From: Pseudomonas caricapapayae
Lineage (GTDB): Bacteria > Pseudomonadota > Gammaproteobacteria > Pseudomonadales > Pseudomonadaceae
NCBI RefSeq assembly: GCF_001400735.1
Contig: NZ_LJPW01000173.1
Coordinates: forward strand, 1 to 64,000
Length of the DNA: 64,000 nt
Reading direction: 5' to 3'
Part shown: positions 15,344-24,086 of the stretch, piece by piece
Layout of the letters: the number at the start of each line of letters is the position of its first letter
Numbering within the stretch: position 1 is the stretch's first letter
Translations under genes and position numbers: made by a program
The notes under the pieces: model-generated
Told to the model about the DNA's origin: nothing
The model's database searches: none
The model's input: the letters and a program-made list of their open reading frames with translations, nothing else

Positions 15344-16435
15344 ATGGCCTCGACACATCAGAAAAAGGATGCTTCTTCACTGCCTGTCTTGTCCCGTCAC
15401 GAGGGGCGATACCGGAACCATGCGACGATGAAACCGGCAAGTCTGCTGCGAACACTTCGCATTTTCTGGGATCAGGCGTTCAACAAGCCCAAGGATACGC
15501 GCCCGGCAGGTGAGATTCCGGTGCAGCCGCTGTCGCGCCAGCAACTGCTGGCAGCCCCGAACAACACCGTATATCGCCTTGGGCATTCGACGGTGCTGCT
15601 CAAACTGCGTGATCAGTTCTGGCTGACCGATCCGGTGTTTGCCGAGCGCGCGTCGCCGGTACAGTGGGCAGGACCGCAGCGCTTTCACCAGCCGCCGATC
15701 AGCCTCGAAGAGTTGCCACCGATCAAGGCTGTGATTCTTTCGCACAACCATTACGACCATCTGGATCGCACGGCTATCAAGGCCCTGACCGACAAGACCG
15801 AGCATTTTCTGGCACCGCTTGGAGTGGGCGATACGCTGATCGAGTGGGGGGTGCCTGCACACAAGGTACGTCAACTGGACTGGTGGCAGTCCACGCAAGT
15901 GGCAGGCATCGAATTTGTCGCTACCCCGTCGCAGCACTTCTCCGGGCGTACGCTGCTCGACAGCAACCGGACTCTGTGGGCGTCCTGGGTGATGATCATT
16001 GGTGATCAGCGGATCTTCTTCAGCGGCGACAGCGGCTATTTCGATGGCTTCAAGACCATCGGCGAGCAATACGGGCCGTTCGATCTGACGCTGATGGAAA
16101 CCGGGGCCTACAACGTTGAGTGGCCGCACGTGCACATGCAGCCCGAGGAGACGCTGCAGGCGCATCTGGATCTGCGCGGTCGCTGGCTGCTGCCGATTCA
16201 CAATGGCACCTTCGACCTGTCCATGCATGCCTGGCACGAACCGTTTGATCGCATTCTGGCGCTGGCCTGGGAGCAGAATGTATCAATCACCACGCCGATG
16301 ATGGGGCAGCCGTTCTACGTGCAATACCCGTGTCGGGGTTTGACCTGGTGGCTGGGTGTCGATGAAGCTGTCGAGGTCGAGTCTGCGCAGACAGGTAGTC
16401 CAGCGCCCTGCAAATGCCGTCGCCAGAACGCCTGA
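15344..16435 (+). CDS. Metallo-beta-lactamase-fold hydrolase, NAPE-PLD/UlaG-like
   Basis: The 363-residue protein carries the metal-binding motif SHNHYDHLD (His134, His136, Asp138, His139), followed by TPSQHFSGR (third metal His) and FFSGDSGYFDGF. The order and the tryptophan-rich tail match the NAPE-PLD-like branch of the fold, which hydrolyses phosphoesters or lactones; the substrate here is unknown. No signal peptide is seen. ATG at 15344 has CAGGAG ten bases upstream; MKPASLLRTL at residue 29 is an alternative. The divergent TetR gene probably controls it. Confidence 0.85.
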   Translation: MASTHQKKDASSLPVLSRHEGRYRNHATMKPASLLRTLRIFWDQAFNKPKDTRPAGEIPVQPLSRQQLLAAPNNTVYRLGHSTVLLKLRDQFWLTDPVFAERASPVQWAGPQRFHQPPISLEELPPIKAVILSHNHYDHLDRTAIKALTDKTEHFLAPLGVGDTLIEWGVPAHKVRQLDWWQSTQVAGIEFVATPSQHFSGRTLLDSNRTLWASWVMIIGDQRIFFSGDSGYFDGFKTIGEQYGPFDLTLMETGAYNVEWPHVHMQPEETLQAHLDLRGRWLLPIHNGTFDLSMHAWHEPFDRILALAWEQNVSITTPMMGQPFYVQYPCRGLTWWLGVDEAVEVESAQTGSPAPCKCRRQNA

Positions 16436-16554
16436 AGATTGCCTGCGGTATCGCCGAACTGATTTCTCGATAGCACGATCCAGAATTTGATTTGCCCTGT
16501 CAGCATACGCCCGGCTTAATCGTGACCCCTCGACGGCAATGGTGGCGGTACGGT

Positions 16555-17778
16555 ATGCAGGCGCGTGGCTTGGCGGTTCGGAATATAGGGTTGATGGCCA
16601 GTATCGTACTGGTGGCACTTAACTTGCGCCCTTCGATGGCTGCGGTCGGTCCATTGCTGGCTGCAATACGCCTGGAGGTGCCACTGGGTTTCGGGGCCGC
16701 CTCGTTGCTGACCATGCTGCCGGTCATGGCTATGGGCCTGGCGATGTTTTTCGGGATGGGCATTGCCCGCCACCTGGGGGCGCATCGCAGCATCATGTTG
16801 TCGCTGTGGGTTATCGGTGTGGCAACTCTGGCACGTCTGTTTCTCGACTCTGCTGTCGAGCTGATTGTCAGCGCGGTGCTGGCGGGCTTTGGCATTGCCT
16901 TGATTCAGGCGCTGATGCCCGCGTTGATCAAATCGCGCTTCAAGGCCAATGTCTCGTTGTGCATGGGGTTGTATGTCACCGCGATCATGGGTGGCGCGGC
17001 GCTGGCCGCGTCGTTCAGCCCGCTGGTGATGAACGGCAGCGGCAGCTGGCGCGCCGGTCTGGCAGTGTGGTCGCTCCTGGCGCTATTGGCATCGTGCGTG
17101 TGGTTTGCCCAGCGGCATGTGTCAGAGGCAGACGCGTCAACCGCTGCTCGGGTTCGGCAGACTTTCTTCTACACGCCACGGGCCTGGATGCTGGGGGTCT
17201 TTTTCGGGCTTGGTACAGCAGCCTATACCTGCGTGCTGGCATGGCTTGCCCCGTATTATCTGGAAAATGGCTGGAGCGAGCAGGGTGCAGGGCTGGTGCT
17301 GGGCTTTCTGACCCTGATGGAGGTCGTATCGGGTTTGCTGGTTCCGGCGCTGACCAATCGCAGCCGCGACAAACGCGTGGCTCTGGCGGTGCTGCTGGTG
17401 TTGATGATGATCGGTTTTGCCGGGCTGATTCTGATGCCGCGGCAGTTGGGTCTGTTGTGGGCCTGCTTGCTGGGGTTGGGCATCGGCGGCCTGTTTCCGA
17501 TGAGTCTTGTCGTGTCCATGGATCACCTTGATGACCCGCAACAGGCGGGCGATCTGACTGCATTCGTGCAGGGTACAGGGTATCTCATCGCCAGCCTGTC
17601 GCCGCTGCTTGCCGGAGTGATCCGAGACCTGACGGGCAGTTTCGCCGGCGCATGGTGGTCACTGATTGCGCTGGTCGCGGTCCTGCTGTTGATGGTGGTG
17701 CGACTCGATCCTCGACGCTATGCTGATCACCTGCGCAGCGCCCGTCTCAGACCTGTAATCAATGGCGATACGGCATGA
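16555..17778 (+). CDS. MFS transporter, CynX/NimT-like
   Basis: This integral membrane protein of about 407 residues has around twelve hydrophobic segments. The N-terminal LVALNLRPSMAAVGPLL resembles the CynX/NimT (cyanate/nitroimidazole) branch of the major facilitator superfamily. Basic loops such as GIARHLGAHRSIM and LTNRSRDKRVAL follow the MFS positive-inside pattern. A start at TTG 16492 would add 21 poorly hydrophobic residues and has no ribosome site, so ATG 16555 is preferred. The substrate is unknown. It precedes a LysR gene on the same strand. Confidence 0.8.
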   Translation: MQARGLAVRNIGLMASIVLVALNLRPSMAAVGPLLAAIRLEVPLGFGAASLLTMLPVMAMGLAMFFGMGIARHLGAHRSIMLSLWVIGVATLARLFLDSAVELIVSAVLAGFGIALIQALMPALIKSRFKANVSLCMGLYVTAIMGGAALAASFSPLVMNGSGSWRAGLAVWSLLALLASCVWFAQRHVSEADASTAARVRQTFFYTPRAWMLGVFFGLGTAAYTCVLAWLAPYYLENGWSEQGAGLVLGFLTLMEVVSGLLVPALTNRSRDKRVALAVLLVLMMIGFAGLILMPRQLGLLWACLLGLGIGGLFPMSLVVSMDHLDDPQQAGDLTAFVQGTGYLIASLSPLLAGVIRDLTGSFAGAWWSLIALVAVLLLMVVRLDPRRYADHLRSARLRPVINGDTA

Positions 17779-17846
17779 TTGCATTTTGATGCTATCTTGT
17801 TCGCGTGGATCTGATCGTCCGATCGCAGCGCCAGCGAGATGCCTCG

Positions 17847-18782
17847 ATGCTCAACAGTAATGCCCTGAGAAAGCTGGACATGCAGGACCTGATGGTCTTT
17901 GTCTCAGTGTATGAACAGCGCAACCTGACCTTGGTCGCGGAAGCGTTGCATGTCAGCCAGTCGACGGTCAGTTATTGCCTGAAAAAGCTGCGTGCCAACT
18001 TCGAAGACGACCTGTTTATCTGCACCCGCAATGGCATGCGCCCGACCCGCAAGGCGTTAGCCATGCACGCCCATGTTCAGCAGATTCTCGAGTCGGTCAA
18101 CTTGTGCCACGACGGCCTGAACCTGTTTGATCCAACCCGCAGGCAAACCACCTTCACGGTATGTGCTCCGGAATATTTCGAGCTGCTGGTGTTGCCGCAT
18201 TTGATGCGCGATTTTGTCGCCGCAGGTTTTTCAGTGACGGTAAACGTCCAGAAGCTTGCGAAGCAATTGCCAGCCGAGCAGTTGAACGATGGCCTTTTCG
18301 ACCTTGCCCTGGGATTCGGCCCGGGTTTTCACCGAGTGCCGGACAGCCTGATTTCGCAAGTGTTGCTTGAAGACGATCTGGTTTGTGTCATGGATTCGCG
18401 GTTTGCACCGCTCAGCGCTCTGATCGACACTCAAACCTTCGTCAAGCACCGCCATGTCTACCCCACGCCGTGGACGTCCGACACCAACATGGTAGATGGC
18501 TGGCTGCAACGTCAGGGGCTGGAACGCAATATCGTCGCGCGCGCCAACAGCTACCGCGCCGCACTGCAATTGCTTGAAGGCACTGATTTCATTCTGGTCT
18601 TGCCACGACGCATTCAGACTCTGCTGGGCAATGAACCCTGGATTTCAGTGTTCGAGCTGCCGCCGGACCTGCCCGGCTTCAGTCTGGACATGCTGTGGAG
18701 CGCTCAGGCCGATCAGGACGAGGCCAGTGGCTGGCTGCGTGAACAGGTTGTGAAAGTCTGTGCCGAGCGCGGCTTGCTCTGA
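17847..18782 (+). CDS. LysR-family transcriptional regulator
   Basis: The 311-residue protein has the N-terminal winged helix MQDLMVFVSVYEQRNLTLVA (about residues 12-31), then LHVSQSTVSYCLKKLRANFE. A substrate-binding-type co-inducer domain follows. The helix-turn-helix resembles the NodD/LinR-like branch. ATG 17847 is preferred over GTG 17805, which lacks a ribosome binding site. It lies 68 bases after the MFS gene and may regulate it. Its stop codon is embedded in a palindrome shared with the next, convergent gene. Confidence 0.82.
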   Translation: MLNSNALRKLDMQDLMVFVSVYEQRNLTLVAEALHVSQSTVSYCLKKLRANFEDDLFICTRNGMRPTRKALAMHAHVQQILESVNLCHDGLNLFDPTRRQTTFTVCAPEYFELLVLPHLMRDFVAAGFSVTVNVQKLAKQLPAEQLNDGLFDLALGFGPGFHRVPDSLISQVLLEDDLVCVMDSRFAPLSALIDTQTFVKHRHVYPTPWTSDTNMVDGWLQRQGLERNIVARANSYRAALQLLEGTDFILVLPRRIQTLLGNEPWISVFELPPDLPGFSLDMLWSAQADQDEASGWLREQVVKVCAERGLL

Positions 18783-18792
18783 CGCGCGTCAG
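18779..18792. repeat. 14-base palindrome holding both convergent stop codons
   Basis: CTGACGCGCGTCAG is perfect. The plus-strand TGA is at 18780-18782 and the minus-strand TGA at 18789-18791, so the two convergent genes end inside one symmetric sequence. Confidence 0.75.
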
Positions 18793-18938
18793 TTGCCGGA
18801 TTTGTCTTTCTGCGGGTCTGGTGAGGTGCCAGGTCTCGGCTGCTCGCCCTGTTGATTGAGCTGCTTGTTCTTCTCGCCCACCTTGCCGGCGTTTTCCGCT
18901 TTGTGATCGAGGTCTTCACGTTTGGATTCATCTGCCAT
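18789..18938 (-). CDS. Small hydrophilic protein of unknown function
   Basis: A 49-residue, very polar, lysine-, glutamine- and glutamate-rich protein beginning MADESKREDLDHKAENAGKV. It has no hydrophobic core and is probably disordered, like small stress-related proteins of pseudomonads. The frame runs further upstream, but the ATG at 18938 has a TGGA-like site and the extension looks non-coding. It is convergent with the LysR gene. No family was recognised. Confidence 0.6.
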   Translation of the reverse strand: MADESKREDLDHKAENAGKVGEKNKQLNQQGEQPRPGTSPDPQKDKSGN

Positions 18939-19056
18939 GATCGTATTCCAGATTATTGGGTTATCTGATGGTTGGTCAGTGGCGGATCTGCAAGATTCGA
19001 TTTGAATGACGTGCGGTAGGGTGCGATGTTTTCGGGCACCGAACCGCACACACCGG

Positions 19057-19734
19057 TCAGTTCAGCAGGGTAAGCACGTCCTTGGCCGCCTGGGCGGAAC
19101 TGGCCGGGTTCTGCCCCGTCACCAGCTTGCCATCGGTCAGCACATAGACGCCCCAGTCATCCCCCTTGGAGTAATCCCCGCCCAGCGTCTTGAGCGCGTC
19201 CTCTACCAGAAAGGGCACGACGTCGGTGAGGCCAACGGCTTCCTCTTCACTGTTGGTGAAACCGGTGACACGGCGACCCTTGACCAGCGGCTGACCGTCT
19301 GGCGCTTTTACATGGCGCAGCACGCCAGGCGCATGGCACACCAGACCGTGCGGTTTGTCGGCCTTGGCAAAGGCTTCGATCAGCTTGATCGACAGCGGGT
19401 CTTCGGCCAGATCCCACAGCGGACCGTGACCGCCAGGGTAGAACACCGCATCGAAATCGGCAGCGTTGACATCGGCCAGGCGGCCGGTAGTGGCCAGCAC
19501 GTTCTGGGCATCGGTATCTTTGGCGAAACGCTCGGTTTCCGGGGTTTGGGCGTCGGGCTCGTCGCTTTTCGGGTCAAGTGGCGGCTGACCGCCAGCAGGC
19601 GATACCAGCGTGACCTCGGCACCGGCATCCTTGAATACGTAATAAGGCGCTGCAAACTCTTCGAGCCAGAAACCGGTTTTCTTGCCGGTGTCGCCCAGTT
19701 GGTCATGGGAGGTCAAAACTATCAGGATTTTCAT
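19057..19734 (-). CDS. DJ-1/PfpI-superfamily protein, Hsp31-like
   Basis: The 225-residue protein shows the class I glutamine amidotransferase-like fold: MKILIVLTSHDQLGDTGKKT at the N-terminus, GFWLEEFAAPYYVF with the conserved Glu, FYPGGHGPLWDL at about 98-109, and the nucleophile elbow LVCHAPG with Cys133-His134. The Glu-Cys-His set and the insert after residue 50 point to the Hsp31/YDR533C group. These are glyoxalase III-like or chaperone enzymes acting in aldehyde stress; the actual activity is not proven. No signal peptide is seen. Confidence 0.85.
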   Translation of the reverse strand: MKILIVLTSHDQLGDTGKKTGFWLEEFAAPYYVFKDAGAEVTLVSPAGGQPPLDPKSDEPDAQTPETERFAKDTDAQNVLATTGRLADVNAADFDAVFYPGGHGPLWDLAEDPLSIKLIEAFAKADKPHGLVCHAPGVLRHVKAPDGQPLVKGRRVTGFTNSEEEAVGLTDVVPFLVEDALKTLGGDYSKGDDWGVYVLTDGKLVTGQNPASSAQAAKDVLTLLN

Positions 19735-19878
19735 ATTCGTGCTCTTCGTTGAAGGGTTGAGAGTGTGTAGACACGCGAAACCTTCAGGTGTTGTCAGAAT
19801 ATTTTACGACCGTCACGTTTCAAGGCCGGATTTCAGCGCAGTGGCCTGCGTCGAAACCCGGCGTTGCTCAGACGAGGA

Positions 19879-21096
19879 TCACTGCTCCTTGGTCAGGTCT
19901 ACCAGCGGCTCCTTACGCACTTCGGTTTCGCGTCCGTCCTGAATGCTCTTGACCTGGCCAAGCGCTTTGTCGACAGCCCCCTTGTCAGCCAGCAGGCTGT
20001 AGCTGATCTGGAACTGACGTTGCTCTTTGGGCGCAATGGTCGGCACCAGATTCAGCGGGCGCTGAAAGCGACGGTTGTAGGAGAAGCTGGTCCCCGGTTC
20101 CAGTCCGGTCACGTAGCCCTGACCTTTGGTGTCCGTGTTTTTCCACAGTGAGAACACCGGCAGCTGTCTGGTATTGAAACCAACGGACACACCCAGGCTG
20201 CCAGCCTTGTTGTGCAGTACAGTGAGCGTGTCGCCCTTGGCATCGCCATAGGGGACGACGTTGTAGACCGTCTCGTCATAATCCGGCGTCGGTGCACGGT
20301 AGGTCTGCCAGTCACCCAGATCACCCTTGGCTTTCTCGTTGAACGGAGAGACCTGCTTGACCGGTGCCTCAAAGCGCGCCCCTTGCTCCAGGAACGGCGT
20401 GCTGAAATTGCTGTGGTACAGCGCCTGGTATTCCTTCGGGTAATCGCCATTGTTGGTCAGCGTGTCGTTAAGCGAGAAGCTCGTGCTGCCGGGCTCGGTG
20501 ACCAGCTCGGTCTGTACCGAGAAGTCGACTTTCTTGAATGCCTGCTCCTTCAGTTCGCCCTTGAGCCGTATTGCATAAGGCGGCTTTTCGTCGATCTCCA
20601 GCGTCACCTTGCTGGCCGGAATGTTCGCAGCACGGCCGTGCAGCGTCAGCAGCTCGCCGTTGTCCATGCCCGGATGGCCCACCCATTCGTATCCGCAGCG
20701 GGTCACCAGTTCGTTGAACCCTTCCAGCCAGCCCAGTCCGCCGCGACCATTGAGTTCGATGAATGCCGGGTTGACCACGTCCTTGACAGGCGAATCCCAG
20801 CCCATACGCACATCGCCCACCGATGCCTGCAGCACGTTCATGCCACGGGTCGGGACGACTGAAAGCTTCATTGTGCCGTTGTCGATATCGATGATGCTCA
20901 CGCCTTCCTGACGACCGCCGTGCAGGGTGCGCATCGTGATCGTGAAGGGCTTGTCGGTCTTGACGCCCAGTTGCTGACTGGTGATCTGTTGATTCTGCGC
21001 AGCCTTGTCGGTGTCCAGGAGCACGTAATCCCAGGCAAACGCACTGGAAGCGGCAGCAAGGGCGCCGAGGCCCACGAGCAGAGGAAGGGATTTCAT
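19879..21096 (-). CDS. Secreted DUF4432 protein, aldose epimerase-like fold
   Basis: This 405-residue protein has a cleavable signal peptide (MKSLPLLVGLGALAAASSAF then AW), so it is periplasmic. The mature part has GGRQEGVSIIDIDNGTMKLS, VVPTRGMNVL and the galactose mutarotase-like strands SFSLNDTLTNNG and YNVVPYGDAKGD, as in DUF4432. A sugar-processing or sugar-binding role follows from the fold only. The promoter side holds an inverted repeat. It stands alone on the minus strand, followed by a 144-base gap with a long interrupted hairpin at 19825-19862. Confidence 0.8.
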   Translation of the reverse strand: MKSLPLLVGLGALAAASSAFAWDYVLLDTDKAAQNQQITSQQLGVKTDKPFTITMRTLHGGRQEGVSIIDIDNGTMKLSVVPTRGMNVLQASVGDVRMGWDSPVKDVVNPAFIELNGRGGLGWLEGFNELVTRCGYEWVGHPGMDNGELLTLHGRAANIPASKVTLEIDEKPPYAIRLKGELKEQAFKKVDFSVQTELVTEPGSTSFSLNDTLTNNGDYPKEYQALYHSNFSTPFLEQGARFEAPVKQVSPFNEKAKGDLGDWQTYRAPTPDYDETVYNVVPYGDAKGDTLTVLHNKAGSLGVSVGFNTRQLPVFSLWKNTDTKGQGYVTGLEPGTSFSYNRRFQRPLNLVPTIAPKEQRQFQISYSLLADKGAVDKALGQVKSIQDGRETEVRKEPLVDLTKEQ

Positions 21097-21397
21097 GGCG
21101 ATGGTCCTTCTGTAATTATTGGAATTATAGTTTTGCCTATTGTCTGAACGCCTGTTTAACGCTCAGTTAAACGATTCAGCAATCGATTGAGTCTAGCCAA
21201 ATCGGAAGCGGCTGTGGAGCTGTATTTCAGTGAGGTGCTCAGCGGCCACGCTGAGGTCTTCGTGAGGTGGCTCACGTACGCAGGTGGCGGGCACATGTCG
21301 CGCCTGTGAGCGGGGCGGCGATTCGCCTGGATCGCGCTATCGTACTGACAGATCACCAAGAGAACAGACAACCGCACTGTCCTCTTGGTGAGCGAGC
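21097..21397. other. Intergenic stretch upstream of the DUF4432 gene
   Basis: About 300 bases without a convincing gene. GTTTAAC/GTTAAAC at 21154-21172 (58 bases before the DUF4432 start) is an operator-like inverted repeat. CACCAAGAG/CTCTTGGTG with inner ACAG/CTGT at 21354-21390 is a strong hairpin just after the next minus-strand gene, lacking a T-run. Confidence 0.5.
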
Positions 21398-21730
21398 CTA
21401 TTCCTGCGGTGCGGGATAGTCACTGTGCATCTGGCTGGCTTCTGCCTCACCCAGCAAACGCTCGATCTGCGCATGCTCCCAGCCACTGAGCAGGCTGACC
21501 GGATCGGTGCGCAACCAGCTTTCGAATGAGCCTTCCCGTCCTTGCGGGCAGCGGCACGCACGGCAGCGGGTCGGGCTGCCTTCGGTTATTTCCAGGGTCA
21601 GCAGCCAGCTGTCGATTTCGACGTGCTGCAGCCCTGAGGCAGTGGGGGCGCCGATACGCTTGAGTATCCGGGTGCCCATCGCAGCATCTCGCAGTTGCTG
21701 GTATACCTCACGAGTCGTCAGCGCTTTCAT
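21398..21730 (-). CDS. Conserved hypothetical protein with a cysteine-rich CRACRC segment
   Basis: The 110-residue protein starts MKALTTREVYQQLRDAAMGT. Later come SWLLTLEITEG and then RCRACRCPQGREG, a small cysteine cluster near residue 60 that might bind a metal but lacks the full spacing of a zinc finger. The rest is helical and acidic. Upstream in-frame residues to 21784 are probably not translated. I do not assign a function. It lies between the DUF4432 gene and a frameshifted EthD gene, all on the minus strand. Confidence 0.6.
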   Translation of the reverse strand: MKALTTREVYQQLRDAAMGTRILKRIGAPTASGLQHVEIDSWLLTLEITEGSPTRCRACRCPQGREGSFESWLRTDPVSLLSGWEHAQIERLLGEAEASQMHSDYPAPQE

Positions 21731-21813
21731 AGGCTTTCCGCAGTTCCATTTTGCCGAGTAAAGCACAATTCCGAATCGTGCCATGTGAGATAACCGCTCA
21801 CGCCCACTGTGGT

Positions 21814-22730
21814 TCAGGGCTTCAGTGCCGCACCGAACAGGCTTTCGATCTCGGGCCGGGTCTGGTTGATCGCGCCCAGTTGACGGATAAGCTCGGCCTG
21901 TCTGCTGCCGCGTATGCCTGCGGTAGTCATGATTGCGTCACGCACGTAGGTATAGACCCCGCTGACACCAAACGGAGTGATATAACGAACGTGCCTGCTG
22001 ATGCCTTGAGTGAGGGCCTTGAACTGTTCGCTGGCGTAATAGGTCCGACGGGCCCAGGCCGATTCGAATACCAGCTCCATCATGACAATGTTCAGGCGTG
22101 ATTCCTCGACCGTGTGATTGACATCGGGCGCGGGCGGGGCGGGCTGGGCGTTGTCGTAGGGCAGTGCGAGGTGCAAACGCAGTTTGAGCACGGCACCGGC
22201 ACCGGCCATTTCGCGGGCGAGCTTTTCAATGGCTGTGCGGGCGGCTGGCAGGTCATCGCCAGCGAGGTGAAAATGCAGGTGCAGTTTGTCCAGTGTGGCG
22301 GTTTCGTTGGGATCGGATCTGGCAGACGATCCACCAGTGTGCTGGAGCCATCCGGCACGTCATAGGCGATGGTTTCTTCGAACATGTTCTGTTCATCGGA
22401 GAACAACAAGGCGCTGGCGTCCTTGAATTGCTTCTGATCCTCGGCAGACAGAAAACCGATCTCCACGCCGCCATCCAGCACGTAGTCAGGCAATGGCTTG
22501 ATGTCTTCGATCACCGGCCACAAATGACCGTCCTTTTCACGCGTCAGGTGATGCTGAACATACCAGCCCAGGCCTTGAAGCCTTGCACACAGCGGGCCGT
22601 GAACATCACGCCAGTAGGTGGCGAACACATCGTGGGGAACTCCCGTCCTGCGCAGGACTGTGGTGTAGGAATTAATGACGATGTTCTCATCGCGAGCGCC
22701 GTAGTTACCGGAAAACCCTGAGGTGTGCAT
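21814..22730 (-). pseudogene. EthD-domain protein gene with a frameshift
   Basis: The N-terminal part (22730 to about 22312) encodes SYTTVLRRTGVPHDVFATYW and then RDVHGPLCARLQGLGW, a clear EthD-type dimeric alpha-beta-barrel domain. Near 22309-22312 the frame changes. In the original frame the text turns to unlikely residues, while the next frame continues sensibly (NETATLDKLHLHFHLAGDD) to ALKP and a stop at 21814. Adding one C to the coding-strand CCC run would restore about 305 codons. It is therefore either a genuine one-base deletion or a sequencing error. EthD-like proteins are implicated in degradation pathways, but the substrate is unknown. Confidence 0.7.
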
Positions 22731-22795
22731 GAGTGCTCTCTGTTCTGAAGATGTCTATCTCAGGCGCTTCGTCCCCGGCGTAAGTTCAAGGAAAT

Positions 22796-23956
22796 TTACC
22801 GGCGGATACATTTGGCCGAAGCGATACAGGGCGAGACGAACAGATGCCCGCGGTAGGCACCTGCCAGCGTACGTGTCGACACCATCAACCACATCAGCGT
22901 CAGCAGCGCGACGAGTCCTGTGCCGAAGGCATCGAAAAAGCCCAGGTGCAGTGCAGCGCCGAGTTTAAGCGTCGCCAGTGCATACACGCCGAGCGGAAAG
23001 GTAAATGCCCACCAGCCCAGATTGAACTCCATGCCCTGCTTGAAGTAGCGCGCCGTGATCAATACGGCCAGCGCCATCCACCACAAACCCAGACCCCAGA
23101 ACAACGTACCGACCACCACGCCGATGCCCGCCGCCACCGTGCCGACCGACGCCAGACCGTGAGCGGCAAAGATGGCCGGGGCTTCGCTGCCCATCACCAG
23201 CATGCCCAGTGCACCGGTGCCGATGGGACCGAGTGCAAGCCAGCTCGAGGCCGCCATGCTTTCATGAGGCAGTTTGTGCAATGCCAGGCGCAGCAACAGA
23301 ATCACCAGAATGCTCAATGCCACCGGCACCGAGTAGGCCCACAACACGTAGCTGGTGACCAGCACAGCGAACTGCGAGTCTGCGGCGGCAAGATGCGGCG
23401 TGAGCAACCCGCCGCAGGCTGCTGCAACTTCTGCCGCCACCACGGGCAACAGCCAGACAGCGGTCATCTTTTCGATGCTGTGGTCCTGACGGGTGAACAT
23501 CATGAACGGGATCAGCACGCCACACACCATTGCCATCGCCACGTCCAGCCACCACAACGCTTCTGCGAGTGGAACGATGGCGGTGCCCCAGCGCGCAGGT
23601 CCGTACACCAGCAGGCCGCTGATGATCGTCGCCAGTCCCATGGGAATGGTGCCGAAGAACATTGATACGGTGGAATGGCCGAACACCTGACGCGCCTCGT
23701 CGAAAAACAGCAGCCAGCGGCAGGCGTACATTACGCTGAAAAGCATGAACAGGCCGATGTTCAGGAACCACAACGCTTCACCCGCTTCGCGCACTGCTGC
23801 CATGTTCCCTGGCAGTTGCGCCAGCGCCAGCGACAGAACGCCGGTGCCCATGGTCACTGCGAACCAGTTGGGGGTGAATTGCCGGATCGCCTCACGCGGG
23901 CTTGCCAGCGCTGTAAGGGGCGTGTGGTCCTGGATGAGAACGACGAACCTGTTCAT
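22796..23956 (-). CDS. TDT-family membrane transporter (TehA/SLAC1-like)
   Basis: The 386-residue protein has about ten membrane segments. The first loop FTPNWFAVTMGTGVLSLALA (residues 27-46) is the hallmark of the tellurite-resistance/dicarboxylate transporter family, and NLGWWAFTFPLGVYALAT near the end is also conserved. Members export C4-dicarboxylates, sulfite or chloride; the substrate here is unknown. It is divergent from a LysR gene with a palindromic intergenic site, so it is probably regulated by that protein. Confidence 0.85.
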   Translation of the reverse strand: MNRFVVLIQDHTPLTALASPREAIRQFTPNWFAVTMGTGVLSLALAQLPGNMAAVREAGEALWFLNIGLFMLFSVMYACRWLLFFDEARQVFGHSTVSMFFGTIPMGLATIISGLLVYGPARWGTAIVPLAEALWWLDVAMAMVCGVLIPFMMFTRQDHSIEKMTAVWLLPVVAAEVAAACGGLLTPHLAAADSQFAVLVTSYVLWAYSVPVALSILVILLLRLALHKLPHESMAASSWLALGPIGTGALGMLVMGSEAPAIFAAHGLASVGTVAAGIGVVVGTLFWGLGLWWMALAVLITARYFKQGMEFNLGWWAFTFPLGVYALATLKLGAALHLGFFDAFGTGLVALLTLMWLMVSTRTLAGAYRGHLFVSPCIASAKCIRR

Positions 23957-24025
23957 GACAGGTCTCCTGTTGATGGTTGCGGAACAGGCCGTCAGTCTAC
24001 GAAGCCACGGTAAATCTTCTAAACG

Positions 24026-24060
24026 GGTAATCTATCTTCTTGTTACCTGATTTTCAGGTA
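24026..24060. promoter_or_regulatory. Operator-like palindromes in the TDT/LysR divergent region
   Basis: TACCTGA/TCAGGTA (24044-24060, three-base centre) overlaps a wider GGTAA/TTACC pair (24026-24047). LysR proteins bind such interrupted dyads. The site is 27 bases before the LysR start. Confidence 0.55.
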
Positions 24061-24086
24061 GATATTTCCGGCAACGGAGTTCGCCC

